A DNA stretch of 64,000 nt from SXOA01 sp046153945 (GCA_046153945.1 JBJXFF010000039.1:11678-75677); one strand, 5' to 3'. Counted from the first letter of the stretch, positions 24,016 through 32,565 are shown. A program made the numbers and translations. Notes: generated from the letters alone by a model not told the origin.

Positions 24016-24311
24016 GAGGCGATTCCTGAGCAATCTCGATGACGTGTGTTTGATAGCGGTTGGGGCCGGGGATGGCGCGAAGTCTTCCCTATTTGCTTGA
24101 GTGCCCGCAAGGGGGCCAGCGGTTTCATTGTCATTTACCGCCGGGAAGAATTCCACTAGGAAGAGGCGTTTCAGCCCGAATTTTACAATGAGGCGGCGAA
24201 AGGACACCAGACCCCGAAAGTGCGAGCAATTTGACCTGTTCCCAAGATCTAAGACGACTCTGGGGCAATTGAGTTTTCCCCACTCGGGGGTTTTTCGGTC
24301 AAATATGCCAT

Positions 24312-26489
24312 TTAGGTAATGGTAATCGAAACGGTTGCGGTGTTGGAAACGACTCCCAAGGCATCCTTGATGGTGTACTGGAAGGAGTCGCTCGTCGTGA
24401 GCGAGCCATCATGGGTATAGGTGACCGTACCGTCGCCGTTGACTACGACAGAGCCATTGACGGGTGCTTGGGTGATCACAATCGACGTCAGGTCGAGTGT
24501 GTTGTCTGCATCCGTGTCATTGGTCGCCACATTGATGGTCACGTTGTTGCTGGTGCTCAGCAGCACGATTGCCGAATCGTCACTGGCAACGGGAGCATCG
24601 TTCACCGCAGTTACGGTGATCGCCACAGTGGCCGTGCCGGACACCAGGCCGTTGTTGTCCTTGATGGTGTAAGTGAACGAGTCCGTCGTGGTTTCCGAAC
24701 CATCGTGGGTATAGGTGACAGTGCCGTCCAAATTGACGACCACGTTGCCGTTGGCCGGAGACTGCACGATGACGACCGTGGCGACGTCGATGGTGCCATC
24801 GATGTCGGTATCGTTCGTGGAGACATTCACGGTCCCGCCTGCTCCTTCGTTGACGGTCAGAACATTGTCGACCGCAACGGGGGCATCGTTCACGGGAGTC
24901 ACGGTGATTCCCACGGTGGCCGTGCCGGACACGAGGCCGTTGTTATCCTTGATGGTGTAGGTGAACGAGTCCGTCGCGGTTTCTGTTCCGTTGTGGGTAT
25001 AGGTGACGGTGCCGTCCCCATTGACGACCACGTTGCCGTTCGTGGGAGCCTGACCAATGACGACCGTGGCGACGTCGATCGTGCCATCGATGTCGGTATC
25101 GTTTGTGGAGACGTTCACGGTTCCACCGGCTCCTTCGTTGACGGTCAGAACATTGTTCACCGCGACGGGAGCATCGTTCACGGGAGTCACGGTGATTGCC
25201 ACGGTGGCTGTGCCAGAAGCCGTTCCGCTATTGTCCTTGATCGTGTAGCGGAAGGAATCGCTGGTCGTCTCCGAGCCGTTATGGGTGTAGCTCACGGTGC
25301 CGTTGGAATTCACGACGACGGTGCCGTTGGCCGGATTCTGCGTGACGACGATGGATGTGGCGTCGATGGTGCCGTCCACGTCCGTGTCATTCGTGGAGAG
25401 AGGGATCGCGAGCGTGGCACCTTCCGCCAGCGTGGCCGCGTCATTAACGGCGGTGGGGGAGTCATTCACCGGAGTGACTGTAATGTTGACAGTCGCCGTG
25501 CCGGAGACGAGCCCCAAGTTGTCCTTGATCGTGTAGCGGAAGGAATCGCTGGTGGTCTCGGAGCCGTTGTGCGTATAACTGACCGTTCCATCGCTATTGA
25601 CCGCGGCTGATCCATTGGCCGGACTCTGTGTGATGATCACCGAGGTCAAGTTCAGGGAGCCGCCCGCGTCGGCGTCGTTTCCAGCCACGTTGATCGAGAC
25701 GTTCGCTCCCTCCGCGACGGTTCCCGTGTCATTCACGGCCAGCGGCGGAGTGTTGACGGTTGGGGCGGGGTTATTCCCTCGGGTTTCAAACAGCACGATC
25801 ACTGGCCTCGGCGGCAACGACGCCGCTTGCGTATCAAGCCGGTCAAAGCCCAATCCGCCATTCAGGATCGTGGTCTTAAAAGAAGTCGAATTGCTGACGA
25901 ACAGGTTATCGTTGCCGGTCTCCAAGAGGATGCTGGTGGTTTTGACAAACTGAGAACGGTCGAAGCTGACCACGTCATTTCCCGCTCCCGTCAGGATGCT
26001 CGCCACCCCGTTGGCTTGCAGCCCCCGGCCCCTCACTCCCGCCGTAGCGTTGACCTGGTCATTCCCGCTCCCCGTGTCAATGAACAGCAACCCCTGCACG
26101 GCGGTGTCCGTGAAATTCACCCGGTCATTGCCACCCGCGGTGCGAACGGTCAGCCCCCCCCAAATCGTGAAGAGGTTGTCCACCGACCTTTCAAAGCTGA
26201 TCACGTCGTCACCACCGTTAAGGTCGGCGATGATGCTGCGGTTGAAATTGTTAAGCGTGACTGAGGCTTGTCCGTTGACCGTCGTCCCATTGCCCCGGAC
26301 GATGATGTTGTTGAAGCCGTTGCGGCTGACCGTGATGTCGTTGCCGAGATTATCGCCGTTGATAAACAGATTTCCCCCCTGCAGCGCGGCAGTCACATTT
26401 CCGGCCAGGACTTCCCGGCGCTCCAAGTGCTCCAGTCCCAAAATGCGGCGGCGGGCGGCGATCCGTTTTTTCTGCTGGCGGCTGTTCAC
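24312..26489 (-). CDS. Secreted multidomain protein with five cadherin-like (VCBS-type) tandem repeats
   Basis: This 725-residue protein is likely surface-exposed. GTG 26489 is chosen because TTTGGAG lies eight bases upstream. The N-terminus is basic and ends LGLEHLERREVLAGN, the planctomycete export signature shared with the PfpI/cadherin protein near 3 kb. Residues about 30-235 hold beta-rich degenerate calcium repeats (LNGGDDVISFERS, RTAGGNDRVNF, TGAGNDVVSFDRS). Five repeats of about 96 residues follow, each with VNDAPVA..., TNDTDxDGTID, NGTVxYTHNGSET, SFxYTIKDNxGLVSGTATV and ITVT. Repeats 3 and 4 are nearly identical in DNA too, which points to recent duplication. The last repeat closes at the stop codon. 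Adhesion or matrix function is inferred. Confidence 0.82.
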   Translation of the reverse strand: MNSRQQKKRIAARRRILGLEHLERREVLAGNVTAALQGGNLFINGDNLGNDITVSRNGFNNIIVRGNGTTVNGQASVTLNNFNRSIIADLNGGDDVISFERSVDNLFTIWGGLTVRTAGGNDRVNFTDTAVQGLLFIDTGSGNDQVNATAGVRGRGLQANGVASILTGAGNDVVSFDRSQFVKTTSILLETGNDNLFVSNSTSFKTTILNGGLGFDRLDTQAASLPPRPVIVLFETRGNNPAPTVNTPPLAVNDTGTVAEGANVSINVAGNDADAGGSLNLTSVIITQSPANGSAAVNSDGTVSYTHNGSETTSDSFRYTIKDNLGLVSGTATVNITVTPVNDSPTAVNDAATLAEGATLAIPLSTNDTDVDGTIDATSIVVTQNPANGTVVVNSNGTVSYTHNGSETTSDSFRYTIKDNSGTASGTATVAITVTPVNDAPVAVNNVLTVNEGAGGTVNVSTNDTDIDGTIDVATVVIGQAPTNGNVVVNGDGTVTYTHNGTETATDSFTYTIKDNNGLVSGTATVGITVTPVNDAPVAVDNVLTVNEGAGGTVNVSTNDTDIDGTIDVATVVIVQSPANGNVVVNLDGTVTYTHDGSETTTDSFTYTIKDNNGLVSGTATVAITVTAVNDAPVASDDSAIVLLSTSNNVTINVATNDTDADNTLDLTSIVITQAPVNGSVVVNGDGTVTYTHDGSLTTSDSFQYTIKDALGVVSNTATVSITIT

Positions 26490-26775
26490 GATGTGCTCCA
26501 AAGTCAAGCTGCGAGTGGTTGCCAAAATGCCACACTGAGTGGCCGAACGTAAACGTGTGTGAGGGTTGGACGCTCTAGTACAAGGGTAGTTCCCCGAGTT
26601 CGCACAACAACCCTGTTTTCCCGTCAAACAAGGGCATTCTGTGTGCCGTTTAAGGACCAAACCTCTGTCAGAAAAAAATCTGGGCTACTCAAAAAACTTT
26701 CTGCCGATTGGCCCTACAATAAGGGGTCCTCGATTCCAACCTCCAGTTCCAATCAACTTCCTTGAAGGTTTCGGC

Positions 26776-27900
26776 TTGTCGCGACTTACTTGGCTTCGAT
26801 TTGCCGCCACGGTTTTCGCTGGACTGCTCTGCGCGGCAGCGGCTGCGTGCCACGCCGCGGACCGCATCATCCTCCGGAACCTCGAGCTGGTCGCCGACAA
26901 AACCGTCCTGTCCGTCGATGAAGACGGCGCTCGGCTGGATGGCAAGCGCCCCGGCGGCGGCGATCTGATTCCCTGGGACGAAATCGAGCGGGGCCGCGTC
27001 AGCGGCAAGCTCCAGCCAGAGTTTGACAAGTACCTCAAGGACTTCGGCCCCCCCCTCTACCGCCTCCGCCAACGGCTGAAGATTGGGGACTACGAAGGGC
27101 TGAGCGAAGCCGCGGAGCAGGTCTATCCCCGCTTCTCGGGCCGGCAGAGCCAAACCGCCTACCTCGTCTGCCAGGCCGCCATGTGGAGCCGCCTAACCCA
27201 CGGCCAGCGCGAAGCGGCTGTCGAACCCTACCTCCGCTGCCTCGAACTCCTCCGCAGCGGCGCGGCCAAGGAGTCCCTCCTTCCCGGCCCGCGCCGTCTC
27301 GCCGCCGGCCCCGACACCCCGTACTGCCTCGACCTCGCCCCCCTCTGGCTCGACTCTGCCGCAGCTAAGCAAGCCCTCCCCGGCGTCCAAGACGCCATCA
27401 AAAAAATGGCCTCCCCGCGCCCGGACGAAGCCTACCTCTACTACGTCTCGCTCGCCCTCGCCGCAGGGGACATTCCCGCCGCCCAAAAAGTTCTCGTCGC
27501 CGTCCAAGGGAAAGAACCCCTCGCCGCCGAACTCCGCGAAGTCCTCCTCGCCCAACAAGAACTCCAGGAGAAGAAACCCGGCCTCCATCTCGGCGGCCTA
27601 GAACCTCGCCTGGCCAAGTTCCATCCCGCCAATCGCCTCCTCGCCCTGTACTGGCTGGGGACATGGCGATCCACCGGCGACGAAGCGGCCCAGCGGGAGG
27701 CTGCTCTGGATTTCCTCACCGTCGCCGCCCTGGCGGAAGACCGGGACAAGGAACTCGCCGCTGCTGGCCTGTACCATGCGCTCCAGATTCTGGATAAGCT
27801 CAAGGATACAGCGGCAGCGACCGCGGTTCGGCGAGAACTCCTCGGCCGATACCGCGAGACGGCACAGGGGAAGCTCGCCGCAAAACTGGAGATGCCATGA
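26776..27900 (+). CDS. Exported TPR-like protein heading the TolQ/ExbD cluster
   Basis: I do not recognise a named family. TTG 26776 is preferred: it has GAAGG eight bases before it and begins a signal peptide (LSRLTWLRFAATVFAGLLCA, cleaved near CHAAD). The 374-residue product starts with a short beta-rich part (IILRNLELVADKTVL, GDLIPWDEIERGRVSG). The rest is helical with repeat-like pairs (YRLRQRLKIGDYEGLSEAAE, PYLRCLELLRSGAAKE, YYVSLALAAGDIPAAQKVLV), so TPR-type scaffolding is likely. The stop codon overlaps the tolQ start (ATGA), so the two genes are translationally coupled. A role as a periplasmic partner of the TolQ/ExbD motor is inferred from that coupling. Confidence 0.75.
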   Translation: MSRLTWLRFAATVFAGLLCAAAAACHAADRIILRNLELVADKTVLSVDEDGARLDGKRPGGGDLIPWDEIERGRVSGKLQPEFDKYLKDFGPPLYRLRQRLKIGDYEGLSEAAEQVYPRFSGRQSQTAYLVCQAAMWSRLTHGQREAAVEPYLRCLELLRSGAAKESLLPGPRRLAAGPDTPYCLDLAPLWLDSAAAKQALPGVQDAIKKMASPRPDEAYLYYVSLALAAGDIPAAQKVLVAVQGKEPLAAELREVLLAQQELQEKKPGLHLGGLEPRLAKFHPANRLLALYWLGTWRSTGDEAAQREAALDFLTVAALAEDRDKELAAAGLYHALQILDKLKDTAAATAVRRELLGRYRETAQGKLAAKLEMP

Positions 27901-28772
27901 ATTCCGTGGGAGGACTGTTTAAGCACATGCCGCGGGCAACCATGCTCCGCCTGCTCGCCGGCTTGCTCGCCGTTTGGCTCGGCATGGACATGAGCAGCCG
28001 CTTCGTCGCGGCCACGCGCATTCAGGCCCAGGAAAAGGAAATCAACCCCGGCGAAGAGCCCAAGGTCGAGGACGTCCCCGCAACCGAGTCCGGCAGCACG
28101 GCCACGCCCGCCAACAAGCCGGCCAACGCCCACGAGCGAACCTTCTGGGATAACCTCGTCGCCAGCGGCCTCATTGGCCTGGTCATCATCATCTTGTCGT
28201 TTGTCGCCGTCGGTTTGATTATTGAACATGCCATCTCCATTCGCAAAGAACGCCTGATGCCCGAGGTCGCCATGCAGCAGCTCGAGGAGATGCTGCACCA
28301 CGGCCAAATCGCCGAGGCCACCGAGTTCTGCCGCGATCCCAAAAACTACTCCCTCGCCACCGATTGCATCCTGGCCGGCCTCGAAACCTATCAAGGGAGC
28401 GAGTTCGGCTTTGCGGAGTACAAGGCAGCGGTCGAGGAAGCGGGAGAGGACAACACGGCCCGCCTCTACCGCAAAACGGACATGCTGAACGTCATCGCCG
28501 CCATCGCCCCCATGCTCGGCCTCCTCGGGACCGTGCAAGGAATGATCCTGGCCTTCAATCAACTCGCCAACGAAACCAAACACCCCTCCCCCGCCGACCT
28601 GGCGGACAACATCAGCCTCGCCCTCGTCACCACCTTCGAAGGTCTCGTAGTCGCCATCCCCGCCATGGCCGCCTTCAGCTACTTCCGCAACAAAATCGAC
28701 TCGTTGGTCTCCGAATGCGGCAAACGGGTCGAACGAATCCTGATGCCACTGGCGAGGAAGCGGAGCGCGTGA
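27897..28772 (+). CDS. MotA/TolQ/ExbB-family proton channel
   Basis: This 291-residue inner-membrane protein has an N-terminal hydrophobic leader (about 16-34) and an acidic, Pro-rich linker. The three TolQ spans are near 81-106 (ASGLIGLVIIILSFVAVGLI), 200-222 (NVIAAIAPMLGLLGTVQGMI) and 240-262 (LALVTTFEGLVVAIPAMAAF). The signature APMLGLLGTVQGMILAF and the TTFEGLVVAIPA span are those of ExbB/TolQ. With ExbD it forms a proton-driven motor. Its ATG overlaps the stop of the preceding gene. The two ExbD genes that should follow directly lie 3.8 kb away, beyond an inserted segment with a GHKL ATPase and HNH nuclease. The long N-terminal extension is typical of planctomycete members. Confidence 0.9.
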   Translation: MNSVGGLFKHMPRATMLRLLAGLLAVWLGMDMSSRFVAATRIQAQEKEINPGEEPKVEDVPATESGSTATPANKPANAHERTFWDNLVASGLIGLVIIILSFVAVGLIIEHAISIRKERLMPEVAMQQLEEMLHHGQIAEATEFCRDPKNYSLATDCILAGLETYQGSEFGFAEYKAAVEEAGEDNTARLYRKTDMLNVIAAIAPMLGLLGTVQGMILAFNQLANETKHPSPADLADNISLALVTTFEGLVVAIPAMAAFSYFRNKIDSLVSECGKRVERILMPLARKRSA

Positions 28773-28778
28773 GGATGG

Positions 28779-28931
28779 TGGGAAGAAGGAGAGACGGAGA
28801 GAAGGAGAGACGGAGAGAAAGAGAGACGGGGAGACCAAGTCTCCGGCTCGTCCTACTCTTGCTCGTACTCATACTCATACTCGTCCTCCACTCCCCGACT
28901 CTCCCACTCTCCCTCTCTCCTTCTTCCCCAT
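28779..28931. repeat. Purine/pyrimidine inverted repeat with short tandem repeats
   Basis: The left arm is a run of GGAGAGACGGAGAGAA units (28779-28834). The right arm (about 28895-28931) is its pyrimidine counterpart, CTCTCCCACTCTCC then TCTCTCCTTCTTCCCC. A short tandem run of ACTCAT/ACTCGT lies in the loop. Strong strand asymmetry could allow triplex or hairpin DNA. Confidence 0.65.
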
Positions 28932-29288
28932 GATTCACCTGATTCTCACCTCTTTTTCTTGATTCCCTTGAATCACCTTGCCACCACTAACCCCTTACTC
29001 CCCAACCACTTCCGCTGATTCACCCCTCCTCCACCTCTCTGAATCACCCTCTTTCTCGATTCCGGAGTTTATCACCCTTCCGGGGTATCCCTCATCGCTA
29101 GCAGATAACCTGTTTTCTATCCGCTTTCCGCTTTCCCACCTCCGCTTTCCCTCCCCCGTCTCAAATTTCAGATCTCAAATCCCCACCCTGGCCGTTCCCT
29201 CCCTCCGCGCGCAGCCCTGCCGATAAGTGAACTTAAGTATAAATAAACGGATTGGCACTTTCAAGAGGTGGGGACAAAGAAGTTTCAA
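28930..29288 (-). repeat. Dispersed intergenic element of about 350 bp, copy B (inverted)
   Basis: The reverse complement matches 4946-5286. Kept blocks include CACCTCTTGAAAGTGCCA, TATACTTAAGTTCACTTAT, GGGCTGCGCGCGGAGGGAGG, GGGGATTTGAGA, ACAGGTTATC, CTAGCGATGAGG and TACCCCGGAA. GANTC sites lie at 28932, 28941, 28961, 28970, 29017, 29041 and 29058. It occupies the left border of the inserted segment, between tolQ and the ATPase gene. Confidence 0.8.
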
Positions 29289-29453
29289 ATTTTACAGGTA
29301 TAATGATCGAGGCACTCCGCTAAGCATTTTTTTTCCCCCTCCGGCGAGTCACAAAAACCACCTTCCCTGCTAGCAAGCCAACATTACTGGCAACTAAAAT
29401 GCGATGCCCAATCATCCCTGGGCGTTACGAATTTTACGGAGTGGAGATTGCGA

Positions 29454-31310
29454 ATGAAAACATTCCAGCCTATTGAACATGTCACGACACCTGAGTTAGT
29501 TAAGCGAAAAATTCGACAAGCATCAGCGCCAATGTTTGTCCGCGAGTTTTGCCAGAACGCGATTGAAGCCGCTCGATTAGCGCCGACTCCACGTATCAAA
29601 TGGTGGGAGTTTACGGAGAAGGATTGCCGGAAACTCTGCATTTGGAATAACGGTCCCGGAATGGACCGCGAGGAACTCTTGAAGAATATGAACCTCGGCG
29701 CTTCCGGAACGGAAAAGAGCCAAGGCGCGGCAGATAACTTTGGACTTGGAGCGAAACTCACTGGACTCAAGACGAATCCTGCTGGATTGCTTTGGAGATC
29801 GTGCAAAAGCGGCATTGTTTATCAGCTCGTCCTTGGATGGGAAAAGGACGAGCCTGGAATTATCGCTGAATACTCTAGCGACGGTACTCCCGATTTAGTG
29901 CTGGATGTGTCGCACCGTTATCGCGACGTACGCTTGTCTGAATTCGATAAACTTCTTTATGACCTTTCTGGAAAGCACGACTGTTCGCTCTTGGAATTTG
30001 ATTGGACGCTTGTCGTATTCCTGGGAAGGGACTTTGATCGACAAGACACGGTTGTCGACCCTCTTGGTGAAGAGGAGCCAAAGGGCGGACGCGCGTATTG
30101 GTTACCCCAGCGAATCAATCGACGCTACTTTGACCTATCCAATCTGAATGTGACAGCAATTTGTGAGGCAGGAAAGCAAGGGAGGCAGTCACGCAATTGC
30201 CTGGGGTTAAGACACCTTGACGTAGATCAAGAGGAGACTGTCCAAACGCCCGACGTAGGGCTTCGCTATTGCCTATTGTCGAATGGGCACACCAGCAATG
30301 AACAGGCAAAAGGTTACCGTGGTCACGCAGCACTCATTTTTCGAAACGAAGTCTACGATGGTCTTTTTGATCAGGTTTGGAATGGACATGCGACGCGCTA
30401 TGGTGTCATCGCCGGCTCGCACCGAGTTGCGGTGCAATTGGAATTACGTGATGACTTTCCCGCAACACCCAACGAACAAAGAACTTCCTTGGAAGAAGAA
30501 CTGCCGTACGGTGAGCGACGTCCACTGCTCCTAGAGAATTACGAGGAATTGGTCGAGCAACATCTTCCTCAGTTCATTCGCGATCATATCGCGGACGAGG
30601 ACAGCAAGCGTACGGGAACCACTGAAAATCTCCGGAGGCGACTCAAAGAATTAATGATCAAACTCGGACTCCGCGCTCCTTCCCGCGCCGAAAATGGGAC
30701 ACCGATACTTACCGAAGATCCTCGCCAGGGTAGCCTGCCATTTGCCAAAGCGCCTTCGGAGCCGATTCCCGAGAAAGAATCGGAATCATCGCCGAGCGAT
30801 GAAGAGCCTTCTAAATCGTCGCCGAGTACGACAGAACCTGTGGCAGCAACGAGTAGATTTGGTGGCGGTCAGCCGGCAGTTGCCGCGTCGGAGCGTAATC
30901 TCGATATCGGTCCCGATATCAAATGGGACCCGACAAGGCGACAGGATAATTCTGTCATTGGTTCCTTCGATGCGCGACATGCCCTGATTACCCTATTTGA
31001 GGACCACCCGCTTCTGGAGGATGTGGTCGAAAGTGTCATCGACAGCGGAGTACCGAAACAACACCGTGCGCGAATCCGCGAACAAGCAAAAGAACAAATT
31101 GGGTACGCTGCTGGCCGCCATGTGCTTGTTGCCCAAGCCATGTTGAAACGCAAGCAATGGACTCGCGAACAACGTGACAATGCGACTTCCCCAGAAGCTC
31201 TTACGGCCTCGATCGGTTTTGCAGATATGCACCGGCTCGGAGTCGAGGTCGTTTTTCGAACTTACAAACGGAAGCGTTTGCGATCACCTCGAAAGACGGC
31301 CGTTTCATAG
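29454..31310 (+). CDS. Stand-alone GHKL-type ATPase, candidate conflict/defence protein
   Basis: No named family was recognised. This 618-residue protein has a GHKL (Hsp90/MutL/MORC-type) ATP site near its N-terminus. The N box is VREFCQNAIEAA (E31, N35). Motif G1 is IWNNGPGM (65-70), with Asn where the adenine-binding Asp is usual. Motif G2 is NFGLGAKL (G97, G99). A beta-rich domain follows, with a Ser/Pro/Glu-rich linker at about 430-480 and a helical C-terminus. No membrane span or histidine-kinase region is seen, so it is not a sensor kinase. ATG 29454 has GGAG seven bases upstream. GC is about 50-53% in sampled lines against about 65% in the neighbouring tolQ. An HNH nuclease gene follows in the same direction. 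The pair interrupts an otherwise contiguous operon, suggesting transfer. Confidence 0.8.
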   Translation: MKTFQPIEHVTTPELVKRKIRQASAPMFVREFCQNAIEAARLAPTPRIKWWEFTEKDCRKLCIWNNGPGMDREELLKNMNLGASGTEKSQGAADNFGLGAKLTGLKTNPAGLLWRSCKSGIVYQLVLGWEKDEPGIIAEYSSDGTPDLVLDVSHRYRDVRLSEFDKLLYDLSGKHDCSLLEFDWTLVVFLGRDFDRQDTVVDPLGEEEPKGGRAYWLPQRINRRYFDLSNLNVTAICEAGKQGRQSRNCLGLRHLDVDQEETVQTPDVGLRYCLLSNGHTSNEQAKGYRGHAALIFRNEVYDGLFDQVWNGHATRYGVIAGSHRVAVQLELRDDFPATPNEQRTSLEEELPYGERRPLLLENYEELVEQHLPQFIRDHIADEDSKRTGTTENLRRRLKELMIKLGLRAPSRAENGTPILTEDPRQGSLPFAKAPSEPIPEKESESSPSDEEPSKSSPSTTEPVAATSRFGGGQPAVAASERNLDIGPDIKWDPTRRQDNSVIGSFDARHALITLFEDHPLLEDVVESVIDSGVPKQHRARIREQAKEQIGYAAGRHVLVAQAMLKRKQWTREQRDNATSPEALTASIGFADMHRLGVEVVFRTYKRKRLRSPRKTAVS

Positions 31311-31391
31311 GAAACTCCGTTTTGAATCCGAGTGGCTACTTTTGGGTGACCTAAGAACATTCATTTGCGAACACTTAGCGAGCCACCCCTA

Positions 31392-32141
31392 ATGCCACGC
31401 CGCGGTTGGACCCGAGAGGAGACGCTGGTGGCGCTGAATCTCTATTGCCGCACCCCTTTTGGACGGCTGCATGCGAGAAACCCAGAGATTATCGAAGTCG
31501 CGACGGCGCTGGGACGGACGCCGAGCGCATTGGCGATGAAATGCTGCAACCTGGCCGCTTTCGACGAAGCTTTGCAGAATCGCGGAATCAGCGGACTCGC
31601 CAAAGGGTCGCAGCTCGACGGACAAATCTGGCATGAGTTTGAAAGCGACCCGGAATCCGTCTCCTTTGAAGCGGAGCAGGCATTTGCAGGACTTTTGCAT
31701 CGTGAGTTGCGGGCGGAAGAAGCTCTGGAGTGGGAAGACGTTCAGGGACTGGAACGCGAGGCGGTGACCAAGGTTCGGGTCAACCAGCACTTTTTCCGCT
31801 CGCTCATCCTCGCCGGTTACCGCGCGCGTTGTGCCGTCTGCGAACTCCCGCTGCGTTCGCTGCTCGTCGCCTCGCATATCGTCCCCTGGTCGATTGACCG
31901 CACGTTACGGATGAACCCGCACAACGGCATCTGCCTCTGCACACTGCATGATGCTGCATACGACAAAGGTCTGCTCCTCATTGCTGCGGATTACAGAATC
32001 TCCCTTTCACCTCAAGTCCACGAGCATATCTCCGTCCCTAGTATCGCTGCCAATTTCCAACAATTTGAAGGTGGCCAGCTTGTACTACCCGATCGCTGGC
32101 TCCCTGATCCGAACTTGTTGGCGAGACATCGGGCCATGTGA
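31392..32141 (+). CDS. HNH endonuclease
   Basis: The 249-residue protein starts with a helical DNA-binding-like part (MPRRGWTREETLVALNLYCR, then TPFGRLHARNPEIIEVATAL and GRTPSALAMKCCNLAAFD), a typical front end for this nuclease group. The C-terminal HNH_2-type domain has CAVCELPL (Zn cysteines), VASHIVPW (catalytic His), MNPHNGICLCTLHDAAYD and KGLLL. The HIVPW, N-x-NG and HDxAxD elements appear intact, so nuclease activity is likely. I chose ATG 31392 because homologous proteins begin this way; TTG 31365 adds nine residues. It follows the GHKL ATPase gene by about 80 bases. The two may form one system, with the ATPase gating the nuclease; this is inferred. Confidence 0.88.
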   Translation: MPRRGWTREETLVALNLYCRTPFGRLHARNPEIIEVATALGRTPSALAMKCCNLAAFDEALQNRGISGLAKGSQLDGQIWHEFESDPESVSFEAEQAFAGLLHRELRAEEALEWEDVQGLEREAVTKVRVNQHFFRSLILAGYRARCAVCELPLRSLLVASHIVPWSIDRTLRMNPHNGICLCTLHDAAYDKGLLLIAADYRISLSPQVHEHISVPSIAANFQQFEGGQLVLPDRWLPDPNLLARHRAM

Positions 32142-32352
32142 CAGATGCCACCGAGGCGAGCTCGGTGGGGGCCGGGCGGGGGGAACGCTGGCGGGCTGGT
32201 TTGGGGCAAGAATGGTTGGCCGCGAGTCCTCTCGAGGGGCACCGAGGGTGGATATTTTGACCCCAACGATGTTGAGCGGTGGGTGCCGGTTGCCAAGGGG
32301 TTCTTGTGCGGGCTCTTGCGGCCTGGAATGTTTGCCTCCGCTGCCATGCCCA

Positions 32353-32381
32353 ATTCCCTCGCTGGCGTGTCGGGCTGGTGT
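32353..32381 (+). repeat. 29-bp dispersed repeat, copy 1
   Basis: It shares GCTxGCG(C/T)G(T/C)C and GGCTGGTGT with 54793-54821 and 63518-63546, all in the same orientation. This copy is the most diverged (ATTCCCTCGCTGG at its start). All three copies are intergenic. Confidence 0.7.
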
Positions 32382-32408
32382 GCCGCGGGCGGGCCCCTTT
32401 ATCTGCTC

Positions 32409-32515
32409 GTTCCCAGGCTCTGCCTGGGAACGCGCTGCCGCGAGGCTCTGCCTCGCCGCGGGCGGGGACGAGGCGGAGCCTCGGGGAAGTCTGTTCCCAG
32501 GCAGAGCCTGGGAAC
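32409..32515. repeat. Nested palindromic repeat
   Basis: The outer arms, 32409-32431 and 32493-32515, are exact reverse complements, and each is itself a palindrome (GTTCCCAGGC, 3-base loop, GCCTGGGAAC). The inner part adds CGAGGCTCTGCCTCG and CGAGGCGGAGCCTCG. The unit could form a branched cruciform. It is probably a dispersed genomic repeat of this lineage. Confidence 0.85.
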
Positions 32516-32565
32516 AAGTTGCCAGATGTCACTCCGCCTGCGGCCAAGGCTATAATGCAGGAGGT

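Larger units (their letters stand above)
28773..29453. other. Non-coding gap at left edge of the inserted segment
   Basis: I see no gene here. The gap holds an imperfect purine/pyrimidine hairpin, copy B of the dispersed element, and an isolated TATAAT at 29299-29304 that could be the -10 box of the ATPase gene, without a convincing -35. Confidence 0.7.
32142..32565. other. Non-coding gap at right edge of the inserted segment
   Basis: The open frame crossing this gap reads through repeats and is not a gene. The gap holds a 29-bp dispersed repeat (32353-32381) and nested palindromes (32409-32515). A TATAAT at 32551-32556 lies only nine bases before the exbD start, so it would give an almost leaderless mRNA if used. 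Confidence 0.65.

Noticed and set aside
24270..24296. Terminator on the plus strand (CCCC-ACTC-GGGG then TTTTT)
   Set aside because: No plus-strand gene ends here. On the minus strand, where genes do lie, the run becomes A-rich before the stem, so it is not a standard terminator for them.
29454..31310. Sensor histidine kinase reading of the GHKL protein
   Set aside because: There is no membrane span, no dimerisation H-box and the ATP domain is N-terminal. The layout fits MutL/Hsp90/MORC-type proteins instead.
31948..32565. Long N-terminal extension of the first ExbD protein
   Set aside because: The extension overlaps the HNH gene in another frame and crosses palindromic repeats. The ExbD family starts a few residues before the membrane span.
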